From Hydrangea macrophylla (lineage: Eukaryota > Streptophyta > Magnoliopsida > Cornales > Hydrangeaceae), in the NCBI GenBank assembly GCA_033977485.1, contig CM066998.1, positions 25,731,501-25,795,500 of the forward strand: DNA of 64,000 nt. The letters are read 5' to 3'. This document shows, piece after piece, positions 54,782 to 64,000 of the stretch (its first letter is position 1; each line of letters begins with the position of its first letter). The position numbers and the translations under genes are program-made. A model generated the notes under the pieces. It had not been told where the DNA came from and did not search any database. It saw nothing but the letters and a program-made list of their open reading frames with translations.

Positions 54782-55541
54782 TTAATAGATAGCATCAAAT
54801 TGTGACACGACTACCTCTAAAGGATCTTTGTAATCAATGAAATCAGCCTCATCTTCTATTACAGTGTTGATGTAATTCACTTCCTCCTCATCATCGTATT
54901 CTTCATATCGGGGGTTTGAGAAAATTTTGACATTTAACGTCATATTCCCGAATACGATGGTCATTATACCACTTCTCACTTTTATTGTGGCATCGATTGT
55001 GTTTAGGAACGGACGTCCAAAAATGACCGGGATATGTGAGCCTGGGTTGGACACAGGTTCGGTGTCTAAGATGACAAAATTGACTGGGAAGACAAATGAG
55101 TCTATTTGAACCAGGACGTCTTCCAGAACTCCTCTTGGGTATTTAACAGACCTATCTGTCAATTGCAATGCAACTCGGGTGGGTTTGTATTCACCTAGCC
55201 CTAGTTGTTTATAAACCGAGTATGGCAGAAGGTTTACGCTAGCTCCTAGGTCGAGGAGCGCGTTATCTATCTTTTGATTCCCAATTTGACATAAGACAGT
55301 GGGAGTGCCGGGGTCTTTGAGTTTAGGAGGCAATTCATTTTGGATAATTGTACTTGCTTGGCAAGCGACATAAGCGTGTTTCCTCACACTTTGCCTCCTT
55401 TTTACCGTACACAAGTCTTTAAGGTACTTAGCGTAGGCCGGTACTTGTTTTATAGCATCAAGGAGTGGGAGATTGATTTTAACTTGTTTGAATAATTCCA
55501 AGAACTCCTGATTCTTTGCCTCATTTTTGGGTTTCTTTAAC
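54782..55541 (-). pseudogene. Athila aspartic protease
   Basis: Reads FKQVKINLPLLDAIKQVPAY and LKDLC, then IDNALLDLGASVNLLPYSVY, with the DLGAS active site usual for Athila, and later PVIFGRPFLNTIDATI. It would cut the polyprotein. It is in frame with gag; the stop at about 55542 falls where Gln or similar is expected. Confidence 0.9.
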
Positions 55542-55543
55542 CT

Positions 55544-57286
55544 TTAAGGATAAGGTGCGGGGAAAGGGCATTTTGGTGCTTCATCATTAATGGGTTCCTT
55601 TCCAGGCCTTCTCTCAACTTCTTCCACTTCTTTAGGAGCTTCAATATTTGTTTCTAATGGTTCTTTACTAGTAGTGGGCTCCTCTTCTTGAGTAGAAGGT
55701 TTATTTGTATTGACTACTTTGCCCTCCTCATACTCCTCGGGGGTAGAGGTAGGCATATTTTGCCCTATAATCTTGCCGCTTCTCAGAGTCGTCACGGCTT
55801 TTGCTTGTTCGTAATTCGGGGGACCGTTATTGTATCCCTTAGGGTTTTGAAGTGGTTGGGCAGGAAATTTTCCGCCCGATCCCTCTTGACGTGCATCCAT
55901 TCTATCTAATTTCGCTGACATTTTACTCATCATTTGAATTAATTGTTGAGTTAGGTTGACATTAGAGAGAGGATCTTCCTCTTGCACCTTTTTGTGCGGT
56001 GGCACATACACATTAGAATGTTGATTATTATAGGGTTGCATTTGATTGTAGTTATTAAATCTATTTTGATTGTATGGCTGGGACTGCCTATTGTATTGCC
56101 CTTGATATTGGTTATTGTTATAGGGCTGTTGTTGTTGATGTTGATTTTGGGTCCCAGCATCATTTTTCCAATCAAAACCAGGGTGATTCCATCAATTGTT
56201 ATTGTTTTGCGAGTTATTATTGTTATAGGAATTCCCTGCCCCCCTATACCCTTGCATGGCATTCATTTCCATGGGGGGTTGTTCTTGAAAATACGGCACA
56301 TTAGGACAACACTGAGTAGTATGTCCCAACATATTGCATGTGCCGCATGGTTCTTCTGGTAATTGCTGCCTTGAACTACCTCCTCTCATGCTTAACTCTT
56401 CTACTTTCTTTGCTAGTTCTTCATATTTAGTCATGAGTTGATCTTCACTGTTTAGTTGGTATAGGCTTTTCTCTTCTACACAGGATATCTGTGAGCATAA
56501 GACGTTGTCAGAACTTGACCATTCATGAGCATATTCGGCCAACCATTCGAAGTGGGCTTCAGCCTCTTCGGTGTTTTTACGAAGAAATGGTCCTGAACTC
56601 ATGGTTTCTACCAACTTTTTCGTTTCACCATTCAATCCTTGATAAAAGAAGCTGATAGTTTGCCATTTCTCAAACCCATGGTGTGGGCACGAGAGAAGCA
56701 AATCTTTGATACGCTCCCATGTTTGAGTGAAGGTTTCATTGCTCTTTTGTTTATAGGAATTAATTTGGCATTGAAGGTCTGTGGTCATGCGAGTTAGATA
56801 GAATTTCTTTAGAAATGCAGAGCTCATCGCATGCCAGGTAAAGATTGAATTGGGTTTGAGGGAGTGGAGCCACGCCTTTGCTTTATCCTTCAAGGTGAAG
56901 GGAAATAACATTAGATGCATCACCTCCCTAGGACAACTTTGTGAGAATGTTTTGCAAACATCCTCGAAGTCAGTGACATGTAAGTACGCCTTCTCACTTT
57001 CCATCCCATGAAAGGTGGGAAGTAGTTATATCATCCCATTGTAAAATTGAAATTCGCCAGTATGTGGTGGGATTCAAATGCAAGAGGGCGTAGGTGCATG
57101 TTCTGGTTGCATGAGATCACACAAAGGACGTAGCGCCTCATCAATTGGTACCACCACATTGTCACCATGTTCACTCTGATTATCATCCATTGATTTAGTT
57201 GGAGTAGCTACGGGATTAATAGAACTATCAGAGTCAGATAGGTAGAAAGGATTTCCAAAAATTCCTTCAATGGAAGTGTTGGACAT
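55544..57286 (-). pseudogene. Athila Gag
   Basis: Start MSNTSIEGIFGN at 57286, 100-odd bases after the primer site. Stops at about 57072 and 57025 interrupt the N-terminal part. The Gag core reads HVTDFEDVCKTFSQSCPREV, KAKAWLHSLKPNSIFTWHAM and WERIKDLLLSCPHHGFEKWQ. A zinc knuckle CGTCNMLGHTTQC (CX2CX4HX3C, next base run giving CX4C) lies near residue 220 of the main piece. An Asn/Gln-rich tract with another stop (about 56190) follows, then a charged tail. The pieces share one frame. Confidence 0.88.
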
Positions 57287-57401
57287 GAACTAGGAGAGTT
57301 CCTAAGGTGAGTGTTTACCAAAAGAACTGAAAAGGAAAAGAAAACAAAAATAGAAATAGATGAAGAGAGATTGAGATAACCTAAGTATTAACTCCTCGCC
57401 T

Positions 57402-57419
57402 TCCCCGGCAACGGCGTCA
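57402..57419 (-). promoter_or_regulatory. tRNA-Asp-type primer-binding site
   Basis: The minus strand reads TGACGCCGTTGCCGGGGA, one base off the tRNA-Asp site TGGCGCCGTTGCCGGGGA known from Athila. It lies six bases from the LTR. Confidence 0.9.
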
Positions 57420-57425
57420 AAAACT

Positions 57426-59070
57426 TGACACGAATATTTTTTTGTGCGCTTGTGTGCTATACCCAAGTGTAGGTAACCGTGTAAGTAATAAACTAGATTA
57501 AGTCCAGGTCGATCCCACAGGGAAGGATGAGAATTAAATTAGTTAGATTAGACTCTAAAAGAAAAGAAAATTCAATGTTTTAAAAGAAGTGTAGAACACA
57601 AAGTTCTACGCCCAACAACTACTAAAATGAAAAGAAACTAAATTAAATTAACTAACGATTAACTATTTAACTAAAGCGAGATTTTAATAACGATTTTTCT
57701 TAATAAAAGTGAAGTGTTAGGATCACACGAATCCAGTGTGACCTGGCCGTCTACCATGCAATTGCAATTTAAGCTCAATGGAGTACATCTTCTACAGAAT
57801 TCCGTACTTCTCTAAGGATCTAGAATCAATAGCCCTTTCATGACTGGGACTATATCATCTCAATTAAGTGCGAAATACATGAAAGCGGTTTAATTCAATA
57901 GTTAAGACTTGCACCTACAATGGTGTTAGCATTGAGGGTGGTTTGCAAAATGTATTGAAAGAAAATGCCTTAAGGCCTCAAGTTCAAAGACTGCTTTGAC
58001 AAACTGAGCATTTGGGGACAGTTTGATAACAAATTCTTAAAATAAAAAGTCTTGGAATACTGTATTGGATGTTCTCAAGAATCTGAGAGTTCGATCGATC
58101 GATGCGCTTTCGATCGATCGACAGTCGTCATCTCTCAATCGATCGAAATGTCTTCGATCGATTGACTATATCTCTGTACCTATCGATCGAAATAACTTCG
58201 ATCGATCGAACACAGGTATTATTCTGATGCATGGCAGAGGCCTGAAAATCACAATTTCATCGTGATTTCCCAACCTTGGACTACTCAGACATGGTCTGGA
58301 GTGTCCCAGATGCGATCTTAACGTAAAGATTCATTAAGGTGTCGTTTGTTTGTGAATTTTTCATTAAAACTTATGAAAACTTGAGATTTCAACTTGTCTA
58401 GCATAAAAAAATAATAAGATTAAACCCTAAACTACCATTAACTAAGTGAAGTATGTAAATAAAATGATAACTTAGTAACTTTGAATGAAGAACTCGTATT
58501 TAAACCAAAGAAAATCCAAGCTATCAATGTAAACTTTGAGTAACAACCTACAAAACAAGAAAACTCTCTCCTCTCTCTATGAAAACTGATAAGAAGTAAG
58601 TGGGGCGTCCTCTTGGACGTAAACAATACGAGTTTTTAGTAGAAACCTAATGCTAGGGTTAAACTCCGTCTTTTGCTGTGTGCGCGTATTCTGCTAAAAG
58701 GCATGTTCGATCGATCGAACAACTCTCGATCGATCGAACTTCTAGAATCTTCGATCACTTGAGACAAGTTAGACCGATCAAAACCTCGATCACTTGAGAG
58801 AACCTTGATCGATTGAGCTCTAATTTTCAGCTTTGAATTGTCTTCATTGGAGCCAAGCACTTCTTTTTCATCCTGCTCCTTTAATTATTCACATAGCGAC
58901 AATAATCTGCACAGATCACAGCAAAAACACACAACTTATCATAGATTAATCATAATGTGTAGAAACTGGTGTTGTAATCCAAACTACAGATATATGAGGG
59001 AATTGTGAACTAAACTAGTGTATTTTCTTCTTTTAGCGCAGTTGTATTTTACAAATACCCCCGCTTGTCA
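57426..59070 (-). repeat. 5' LTR of the Athila-like element
   Basis: 1645 bp, same ends as the 3' LTR, flanked by accac at 59071-59075. Palindrome clusters lie at about 58089-58210 and 58706-58820. Confidence 0.93.
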
Positions 59071-59075
59071 ACCAC

Positions 59076-59780
59076 TCTGTTGCAGGGCATTAAATTCGGC
59101 CCCCATTGCATGTCACCATTCAGATTGCTTGATGGCTTGACTAAAACAAGTTGGTTTAATATTAGAATCATGGACAACATGCATGGCATATTTGGGATTT
59201 GTCTTGGAGACTCTAATCTTGCTCCTAGTAACCATGGAGTGTGAGGTAGTAGTGGATATAGGTGGTGGTGTAGGTTCTTGTATAGGAGCAGTGGAAATAG
59301 GTGGTGGTGTAGGTTCTTGTATAGGAGCAGTGGATATAGGTGGTGGTGAAATTGATTGGGTATCAATAGGATGATGACCAGGTGGACTAGGTGATACGAA
59401 AGATGAAACCATTTCTATTAAAGGCACAAAAGAGTCTGGGGAGACTGCCGCTGCAGAAAGAGTGGTATTGGTCATTTGAAACGGAAAAGAGTTTTCATCA
59501 AATACAACATGACGTGATAAATAAACACGACCAGTGCTCAAATCAAGACAACGATAGCCTTGTTGATTAAGTGAATAACCTAGAAAGACACAACGTTTCG
59601 ATCGTAATTGCAACTTATTTGTGTTATAAGGTTGTAAATAAGGAAAACATGCACAATCGAAAACTCGAAGATTGTCATACATCGGGACTTTATGAAACAA
59701 TTTCTCATATGGAGTGACATATTGTAAGGTATGTGTCGGTAATCGATTAATTAAGTACACAACAGCATTAAAGGCATCAA
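59076..59780 (-). pseudogene. Copia integrase C-terminal region and link to RT
   Basis: Reads YLINRLPTHTLQYVTPYEKL, LRVFDCACFPYLQPYN, RCVFLGYSLNQQGYRCLD and VYLSRHVVFDENSFPF. Then comes a Pro/Ser-rich stretch with a small internal repeat (TPPPISTAPIQEP). The end, AEFNALQQS, is cut by the Athila insertion and continues at 44431. Confidence 0.88.
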
Positions 59781-59781
59781 C

Positions 59782-60477
59782 TCAATATGTTATTGGCATA
59801 TGAGCATGTGCAAGAAGAGTGAGGCAGGTGTCAACAATATGTCGGTGTTTTCGTTCAGCCACTCCACTTTGCTCGGGGTGGCCCTGACAAGAAGAACGAA
59901 AACTAATTCCATGATTGGTAAAAAATTGTTGAAATTGGTGTTTGGTGTATTCACCGCCTTGATCTGATTGGAAGGCTTTGATTTTTGATGAGAATAAATT
60001 TTCAGCATACAATTTAAATCGTACAAAAATATCAAATACCTCATGTTTAAATTGCATTGGAAAGATCCATGAATAGTGAGAAAAATCATCAACAAATAAA
60101 ACATAATACTTGGATCCCTTATTAGCAACAATAGGTGAACACCAAACATTTGAATGAACCAATTCCAAAGGAAAGCTACTTATTGAATCTGACAATTTAA
60201 AAGGCAATTTGGTACTCTTGCCTAGTGGGCATGAATGACAAAAAGAAATGGAGTTCGATCCTGACATAGGAAGACATTTATTAGAAATAAGATGCAAAAC
60301 AATGTTGGAAGAAGGATGACCCAATCTAGAATGCCAAACTTGTGCACCAACACGGACACCAACAAAAGCAAACGGACGACCCGACTTGGTAGAGATCTGG
60401 TTATGAATATGGAACAGATAGAGACCATTTTCACTCTTCCCGTGGAAAAGCGTCCTCCCGGTCTTTAAGTCCTTCAC
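59782..60477 (-). pseudogene. Copia integrase
   Basis: The zinc-binding part reads VWHSRLGHPSSNIV and FCHSCPLGKSTKLPF. The catalytic core has ELVHSNVWCSP, where the first catalytic Asp (DVW in the family) is Asn. The second Asp is in QSDQGGEYTK and the Glu in VAERKHRHIV. The Asp-to-Asn change would abolish activity. A stop lies at the 3' side of the piece (about 59780). Confidence 0.9.
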
Positions 60478-60950
60478 ATAGAAACAATCAGGAAAAAAGC
60501 AAAAAAGCAGTTATTGTCACAAGTGAATTGATGAACTGAAAGAAGATTAGTTGCAACAGAAGGACAATGTAAAATATTGTTCATATTGAAAGATAAGGAA
60601 TTATGTGAAATTCTATTGGATCCAATATGATCAATATGCAAACCTGCACCATTACCCACAGCTACTTGATCCTTCCCATGATATTCATTGTGAATAGCCA
60701 AATTAGCAAGATCCAGAGTAATATGATTTGATGCTCCGGTATCAGAAATCCATTTTGATGAGGTATTGGGTAAGGAAGTAGCAGCTGCCATAGCAATGAG
60801 CTTTTGAGTGGGTACACGACCTTTGTAAGCTTGGTTCATGCGGTGATAACAATTAATGGCAATGTGTCCCGGTCATTCACAAATTTGACAAACGGGACAA
60901 GAGTTGTTACTAGGTGACCCAAAATTGGAGAACCCTAGGGATTAAGAGAG
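60474..60950 (-). pseudogene. Copia zinc knuckle and protease
   Basis: The knuckle reads CQICE, a stop, PGHIAINC: the CX2CX4HX4C spacing is kept but a TGA sits where Arg or Lys is common. The protease reads KWISDTGASNHITLDLANLA with active-site D-T-G-A, then ILHCPSVATNLLSVHQFTCD. It ends in a frameshift near 60480. Confidence 0.88.
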
Positions 60951-61739
60951 ACTCGAGTTAGGAGGACGATGTGACCCATGTACACCTCTGCCTCTAACTT
61001 GAGATCCACGATATGGTATAGAACCTCGACCACGAGTGGCTTGAGTCTGAGCTTTGGGTGCATACATTGCAGGGGGAGAAGTCTCAAGTGAAGGTGTATT
61101 CTGAGCCTTAAGTCGCATTTCAGCACTAAGAAGTAATGCCACAAGATCATCATAAGATATAGGACTATCTCGTGCTTGTGCAGAACGAACAGTAGCTTCG
61201 TAAGTTGGCCCAACATTATTCATAATGATAGTGACAAGATCATCATCTTCAATGGGTTTGCCGGCTAATGCAAGATTATCAGCAATTTGATTTATTTTAT
61301 CGACAAAATCAGAAATTGAAATACCCTCTCCTTTTGTGGTAAACAAATCATTTCTCAACTGTAGAATACGATTTTGTGACTGAGAAGCGTACCTCTTCTC
61401 GAGTGACACCCATGTATCATGTGATGATGTAAAATAAGCCACCGTGGATAATATCAAAGGGGTAAGGGAATTATTGATCCAACTCAAGATCATTTGATCT
61501 TTTTGATGCCAAGAAGCATAGGAAGGATTTATTGTGGTAGTAATTTGACCAGCTTGGTCACTTTTGAATTTTGGTGGACATGGATTTGTACCGTCTACAA
61601 ATCCCATTAAGTTCTTGCTCTTCAAAATTGGACTAATCTGAGCAAGCCAGAGAGGATAGTTTGTTCTGTCAAGTTTTATTGACATGAACCCTGACAAGTT
61701 GAGTACCACAACTCCAGTTGAAGAGGTAGTGTCTTCCAT
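60942..61739 (-). CDS. Copia Gag
   Basis: A 265-residue open frame from MEDTTSSTGVVVL, 80-odd bases after the primer site. The Gag core reads IKLDRTNYPLWLAQISPILK, LMGFVDGTNPCPP, WHQKDQMILSWINNSLTPLI and FVDKINQIADNLALAGKPIE. The C-terminus is Arg/Gly-rich (RGRGSIPYRGSQVRGRG). It then meets a stop just before the zinc knuckle. It would build the particle shell. The start is well supported by the position of the primer site. Confidence 0.9.
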   Translation of the reverse strand: MEDTTSSTGVVVLNLSGFMSIKLDRTNYPLWLAQISPILKSKNLMGFVDGTNPCPPKFKSDQAGQITTTINPSYASWHQKDQMILSWINNSLTPLILSTVAYFTSSHDTWVSLEKRYASQSQNRILQLRNDLFTTKGEGISISDFVDKINQIADNLALAGKPIEDDDLVTIIMNNVGPTYEATVRSAQARDSPISYDDLVALLLSAEMRLKAQNTPSLETSPPAMYAPKAQTQATRGRGSIPYRGSQVRGRGVHGSHRPPNSSLS

Positions 61740-61820
61740 TTAGAACAACAAAGAAAGTGAGTACAAGAAAGAGGAAGAAAACAAATAATTTACTGTGAAA
61801 AGGTGGTGATGTCGTTAGAC

Positions 61821-61837
61821 TTGATGCTCTGATACCA
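61821..61837 (-). promoter_or_regulatory. tRNA-iMet primer-binding site of the split copia
   Basis: The minus strand reads TGGTATCAGAGCATCAA, directly at the LTR edge. Confidence 0.93.
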
Positions 61838-62117
61838 TGATATAAAACACAATCTATATTGAGTTGGAAAACCACACCCAACTAAGGTGGTTTGTATATT
61901 GTATTTATAGGAGAATGTACAAAAGACACATGTCCCTAATGTGTAGTGATTTACATAGATTACAACTCACACCAGTTGGATAAGTTTGAAATTCTATCCT
62001 ACACATTTATTGTACATAGTGAATCAAGGAGAGCAAATCTCCTAATGTAATGGCTAAGCTTTAATATTATTTGACTTGATATTGGAAGAATCAACCATGG
62101 ACCCACTTTGGTTATCA
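61838..62117 (-). repeat. 5' LTR of the split copia element
   Basis: 280 bp, five differences from 42701-42980 by eye, followed by aagat. Confidence 0.93.
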
Positions 62118-62122
62118 AAGAT

Positions 62123-62667
62123 CATTACCATATGTTTGATTGAAACATCACTTTTGGCTCCCGTCCGGATTGAACTAATCCCAACTTCGAGGACTGATTC
62201 CCTTTTATCATAAAGGTATGAGTGATAGAAATATGAGTGAAATGTGTTATTTCTCTTTCAATAACAATCGAAAGCCACGCGAAAGATCCCGATGACCCGC
62301 ATACGATGTCAATGAGTGCTAGGAGAAGGAAGGGGACAATAGCACCACTCGCCTCACTTTGAACAAAAGAAAGAATCGCAACCAAAAGGACTTCAATGCT
62401 AATTGTAAAAAATTGCAATTGGCAAACAGCAGCGTCAATTCAAAAATTGCAATTTTTGTTGCACAGAGCAGGACTCAATGCCGAAAATTTCCAATTTGAT
62501 TGAGATGCTTGATAACTGATGTCATGAAAGAAAAGGCCAGCAAAGGAAATTTTCCACCGCATTTGCATTATTGGCCTGTTGAGAATATAAGCTAATTTAA
62601 AAAAAAAAAATCATATGCAGATATAGAGGAAGACCCAATCGAAGAAGGTACTGATGTTGATGAGAAG
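62123..62667. other. Flank of the copia element, no recognised gene
   Basis: Low-copy-looking DNA. A 97-codon minus-strand frame (62125-62418) with a hydrophobic stretch has no family I know and no supporting context. Confidence 0.4.
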
Positions 62668-62840
62668 TGCTAGGCACACATTCCAAACCACACCCCAAAC
62701 CACACTATATGCTTTAAATGCATGTACTCTGTGCTGTTTGAATTTTGCACAATTTTATGTTCACCACTTACACAACACAGGGTACATGTATTTAAAGCAA
62801 GGGTGTGATTTGAGGGATAGTTTGGAGTGTGTGCCTAGCA
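62668..62840. mobile_element. Short inverted-repeat element (MITE)
   Basis: Ends TGCTAGGCACACATTCCAAAC and GTTTGGAGTGTGTGCCTAGCA, near-perfect inverse. Inside, TTTAAATGCATGTACTCTGTG pairs with CAGGGTACATGTATTTAAA. No clear target duplication. Confidence 0.75.
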
Positions 62841-62876
62841 TTATTGTTTCCCTATTGTGGTTAATTATTTTATATT

Positions 62877-63048
62877 GAGTAATACTTGGAACATAATCAT
62901 TCACATAACTTTGATTACACAACTCAATAAATGTGTCCGTCTCTTTCTTATGATGTCACTGGGATCACAGTAAAGAGATAGACACATTTATTGAATTGTA
63001 TAAAAAAATTTGTGTGAATAATTGTGTCCTAACTCCTAAGTATTACTC
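62877..63048. mobile_element. Mutator-like MITE with 9-bp target duplication
   Basis: Ends GAGTAATACTTGG and CCTAAGTATTACTC. Both flanks are ttttatatt (62868-62876 and 63049-63057). The middle is also palindromic (CAATAAATGTGTC and GACACATTTATTG). Confidence 0.85.
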
Positions 63049-63063
63049 TTTTATATTTATTTG

Positions 63064-64000
63064 TGTTTGCTGTAATTATTTATTCGGGCGTGCCAGAGCC
63101 TTGTGAGGTAGACCCAAACTAATAAAGACAAAATTTCCTAAAAGCACTTGTGTGAGTAATACACAAGGTTTCATGAATCTAACTTATAATAGGCGATTGT
63201 GCGAATAAGTAGGAAAGTACCCTTATTCTAGGTCCCTAGACAGTGTTGAAGCACACAAATCTAGCAAGTGATGAAGAAAAGAAATTAAATAAAAATAGGA
63301 TTTTTATTTAATAAGAAGGAATTACAATGGATGTAATATAAAAGCTAAGAAAGCCTAAGAAAATTAAAAGAATGCTAAGAATGCATTAGGATGCGGTTGA
63401 ATGCGGTTTGTCGAGATGACGCGGAGTGCCTTTATTACTTGACCTGCCTACAGATTTATAGCGGCCTGACTGGTCTTCAGGATAAGGTAGGAAATCTGAT
63501 GAATATTAATCTGATATAATTTACCTGATTTATCCTCCATAAACTGCTCTTGATAAAATACCAGATTTCTTTCATATCAGATAAAAGCTGCCTTATCTTT
63601 GAATATATATGTATATATGTATATGCATATATATATATATGTGTCTTGAATTTGGTCTGAATTGGGTCTTCATTCGGTTTGCTTCCCTTGCAAGTAAAAA
63701 ATATCCCATATATATGCTGATATTATCCCCAAAAGTGATAATATTTTGAATATTGTCCTGCCATATCTTGATAATAATTCCATATACCAAAATATTATCC
63801 TTCCTTATCACAGAATATTACAAAGAGTTTTTGGGATGAAGACTTCTAATTGCAGTCAATATGCTATAGAGGCCAAAGATATTGATTAGCCCAAATCTAT
63901 TTATGTATACGAGCAGTCCAAATGAAGTAATACTTGTTCTTTCAAAGCAATTTCCCACGGGTCCCACCATACCAACTTTTCAATGTGATTGAAAAATACA
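63064..64000 (-). repeat. LTR of a second Tat-type element, cut by the window end
   Basis: TGTTTGCTGTAATTA at 63064 begins a sequence related to the LTR at 7342-8475. Both have CGGGCGTGCCAGA near the start, AGTAGGAAAGTACCC, GACGCGGAGT and TTTATAGCGGCCTGA. No primer site or internal region lies to its left, so it is either a solo LTR or the 3' LTR of a minus-strand element continuing right. Confidence 0.82.

Larger units (their letters stand above)
44437..59070 (-). mobile_element. Athila-like Ty3/gypsy retrotransposon
   Basis: A complete 14.6-kb structure with LTRs 44437-46084 and 57426-59070, target duplication accac (44432-44436 and 59071-59075), a tRNA-Asp-type primer site and a polypurine tract. 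Gag, protease, RT, RNase H and integrase were one frame, followed by a 3.5-kb post-pol region with three exon-like ORFs. The Athila lineage is supported by the primer site, the DLGAS protease motif, Gag style and post-pol ORFs. About eight stops and a frameshift disable pol. By eye the LTRs differ at roughly 2-3% of bases. Confidence 0.93.
42701..62117 (-). mobile_element. Ty1/copia retrotransposon split by an Athila-like element
   Basis: The 280-bp LTRs at 42701-42980 and 61838-62117 are flanked by aagat (42696-42700 and 62118-62122). On the minus strand the order is LTR, iMet primer site, gag, protease, integrase, RT, RNase H, LTR. Without the 14.6-kb insert it would be about 4.78 kb, normal for a short-LTR copia. 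The LTRs differ at five positions by eye. Several stops and frameshifts make it inactive. Confidence 0.93.

Noticed and set aside
62125..62418. 97-codon minus-strand ORF
   Set aside because: No recognised domain, ordinary length for chance in this DNA, and no promoter or splice context.

Overview
The window is nuclear DNA from a flowering plant, probably a eudicot. Plant-type LTR retrotransposons fill it (Tat, Tekay/Del-like and Athila-like Ty3/gypsy, and two Ty1/copia elements). The only host-gene matter is broken pieces of plant genes. There is no bacterial-style gene organisation, no rRNA or tRNA gene, and no intact host gene. The species cannot be told from what is visible.

Layout. (1) 1-8475: the 5' part of a minus-strand Tat-lineage gypsy element with gag, protease, reverse transcriptase, two RNase H domains, integrase, a primer-binding site and its 5' LTR. 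Its 3' LTR lies left of the window. (2) 9284-41543: a plus-strand Tekay/Del-like chromovirus with 2.1-kb LTRs. A CACTA DNA transposon (13394-33433, TSD atc) splits its reverse transcriptase. The 3' half of its pol has been duplicated around a truncated LTR, and each copy carries a solo LTR of another family. (3) Inside the CACTA element are antisense fragments of three host genes: a multi-exon piece of the augmin subunit gene AUG6, one exon junction of a TRICHOME BIREFRINGENCE-LIKE gene, and the start of an SPX-domain gene. A young copia element (15271-23283, TSD ccctc) sits in an AUG6 exon. A roughly 1-kb hairpin element lies near the right CACTA end. (4) 42701-62117: a minus-strand copia element (280-bp LTRs, TSD aagat) split by a 14.6-kb Athila-like element (44437-59070, TSD accac). 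(5) 62118-64000: two small inverted-repeat elements, one with a 9-bp TSD, and the start of a second Tat-type LTR that runs off the window.

None of the elements looks able to move by itself. Every pol reading frame carries stops or frameshifts. Many stops fit C-to-T change at codons such as CGA, CAA and TGG, as expected of methylated, silenced DNA. Insertion order follows from the nesting: Tekay, then CACTA, then the young copia; and copia, then Athila.

The most unusual items are these: the CACTA element with three captured host genes that keep introns; three post-pol exons in the Athila-like element, each with a splice acceptor in the same phase ahead of a matching short leader and an ATG; arrays of short palindromes (TTCGATCGATCGAA or AGTCGACT) in the regulatory parts of three unrelated LTR families; and a rearranged Tekay 3' half with an organelle-like filler.
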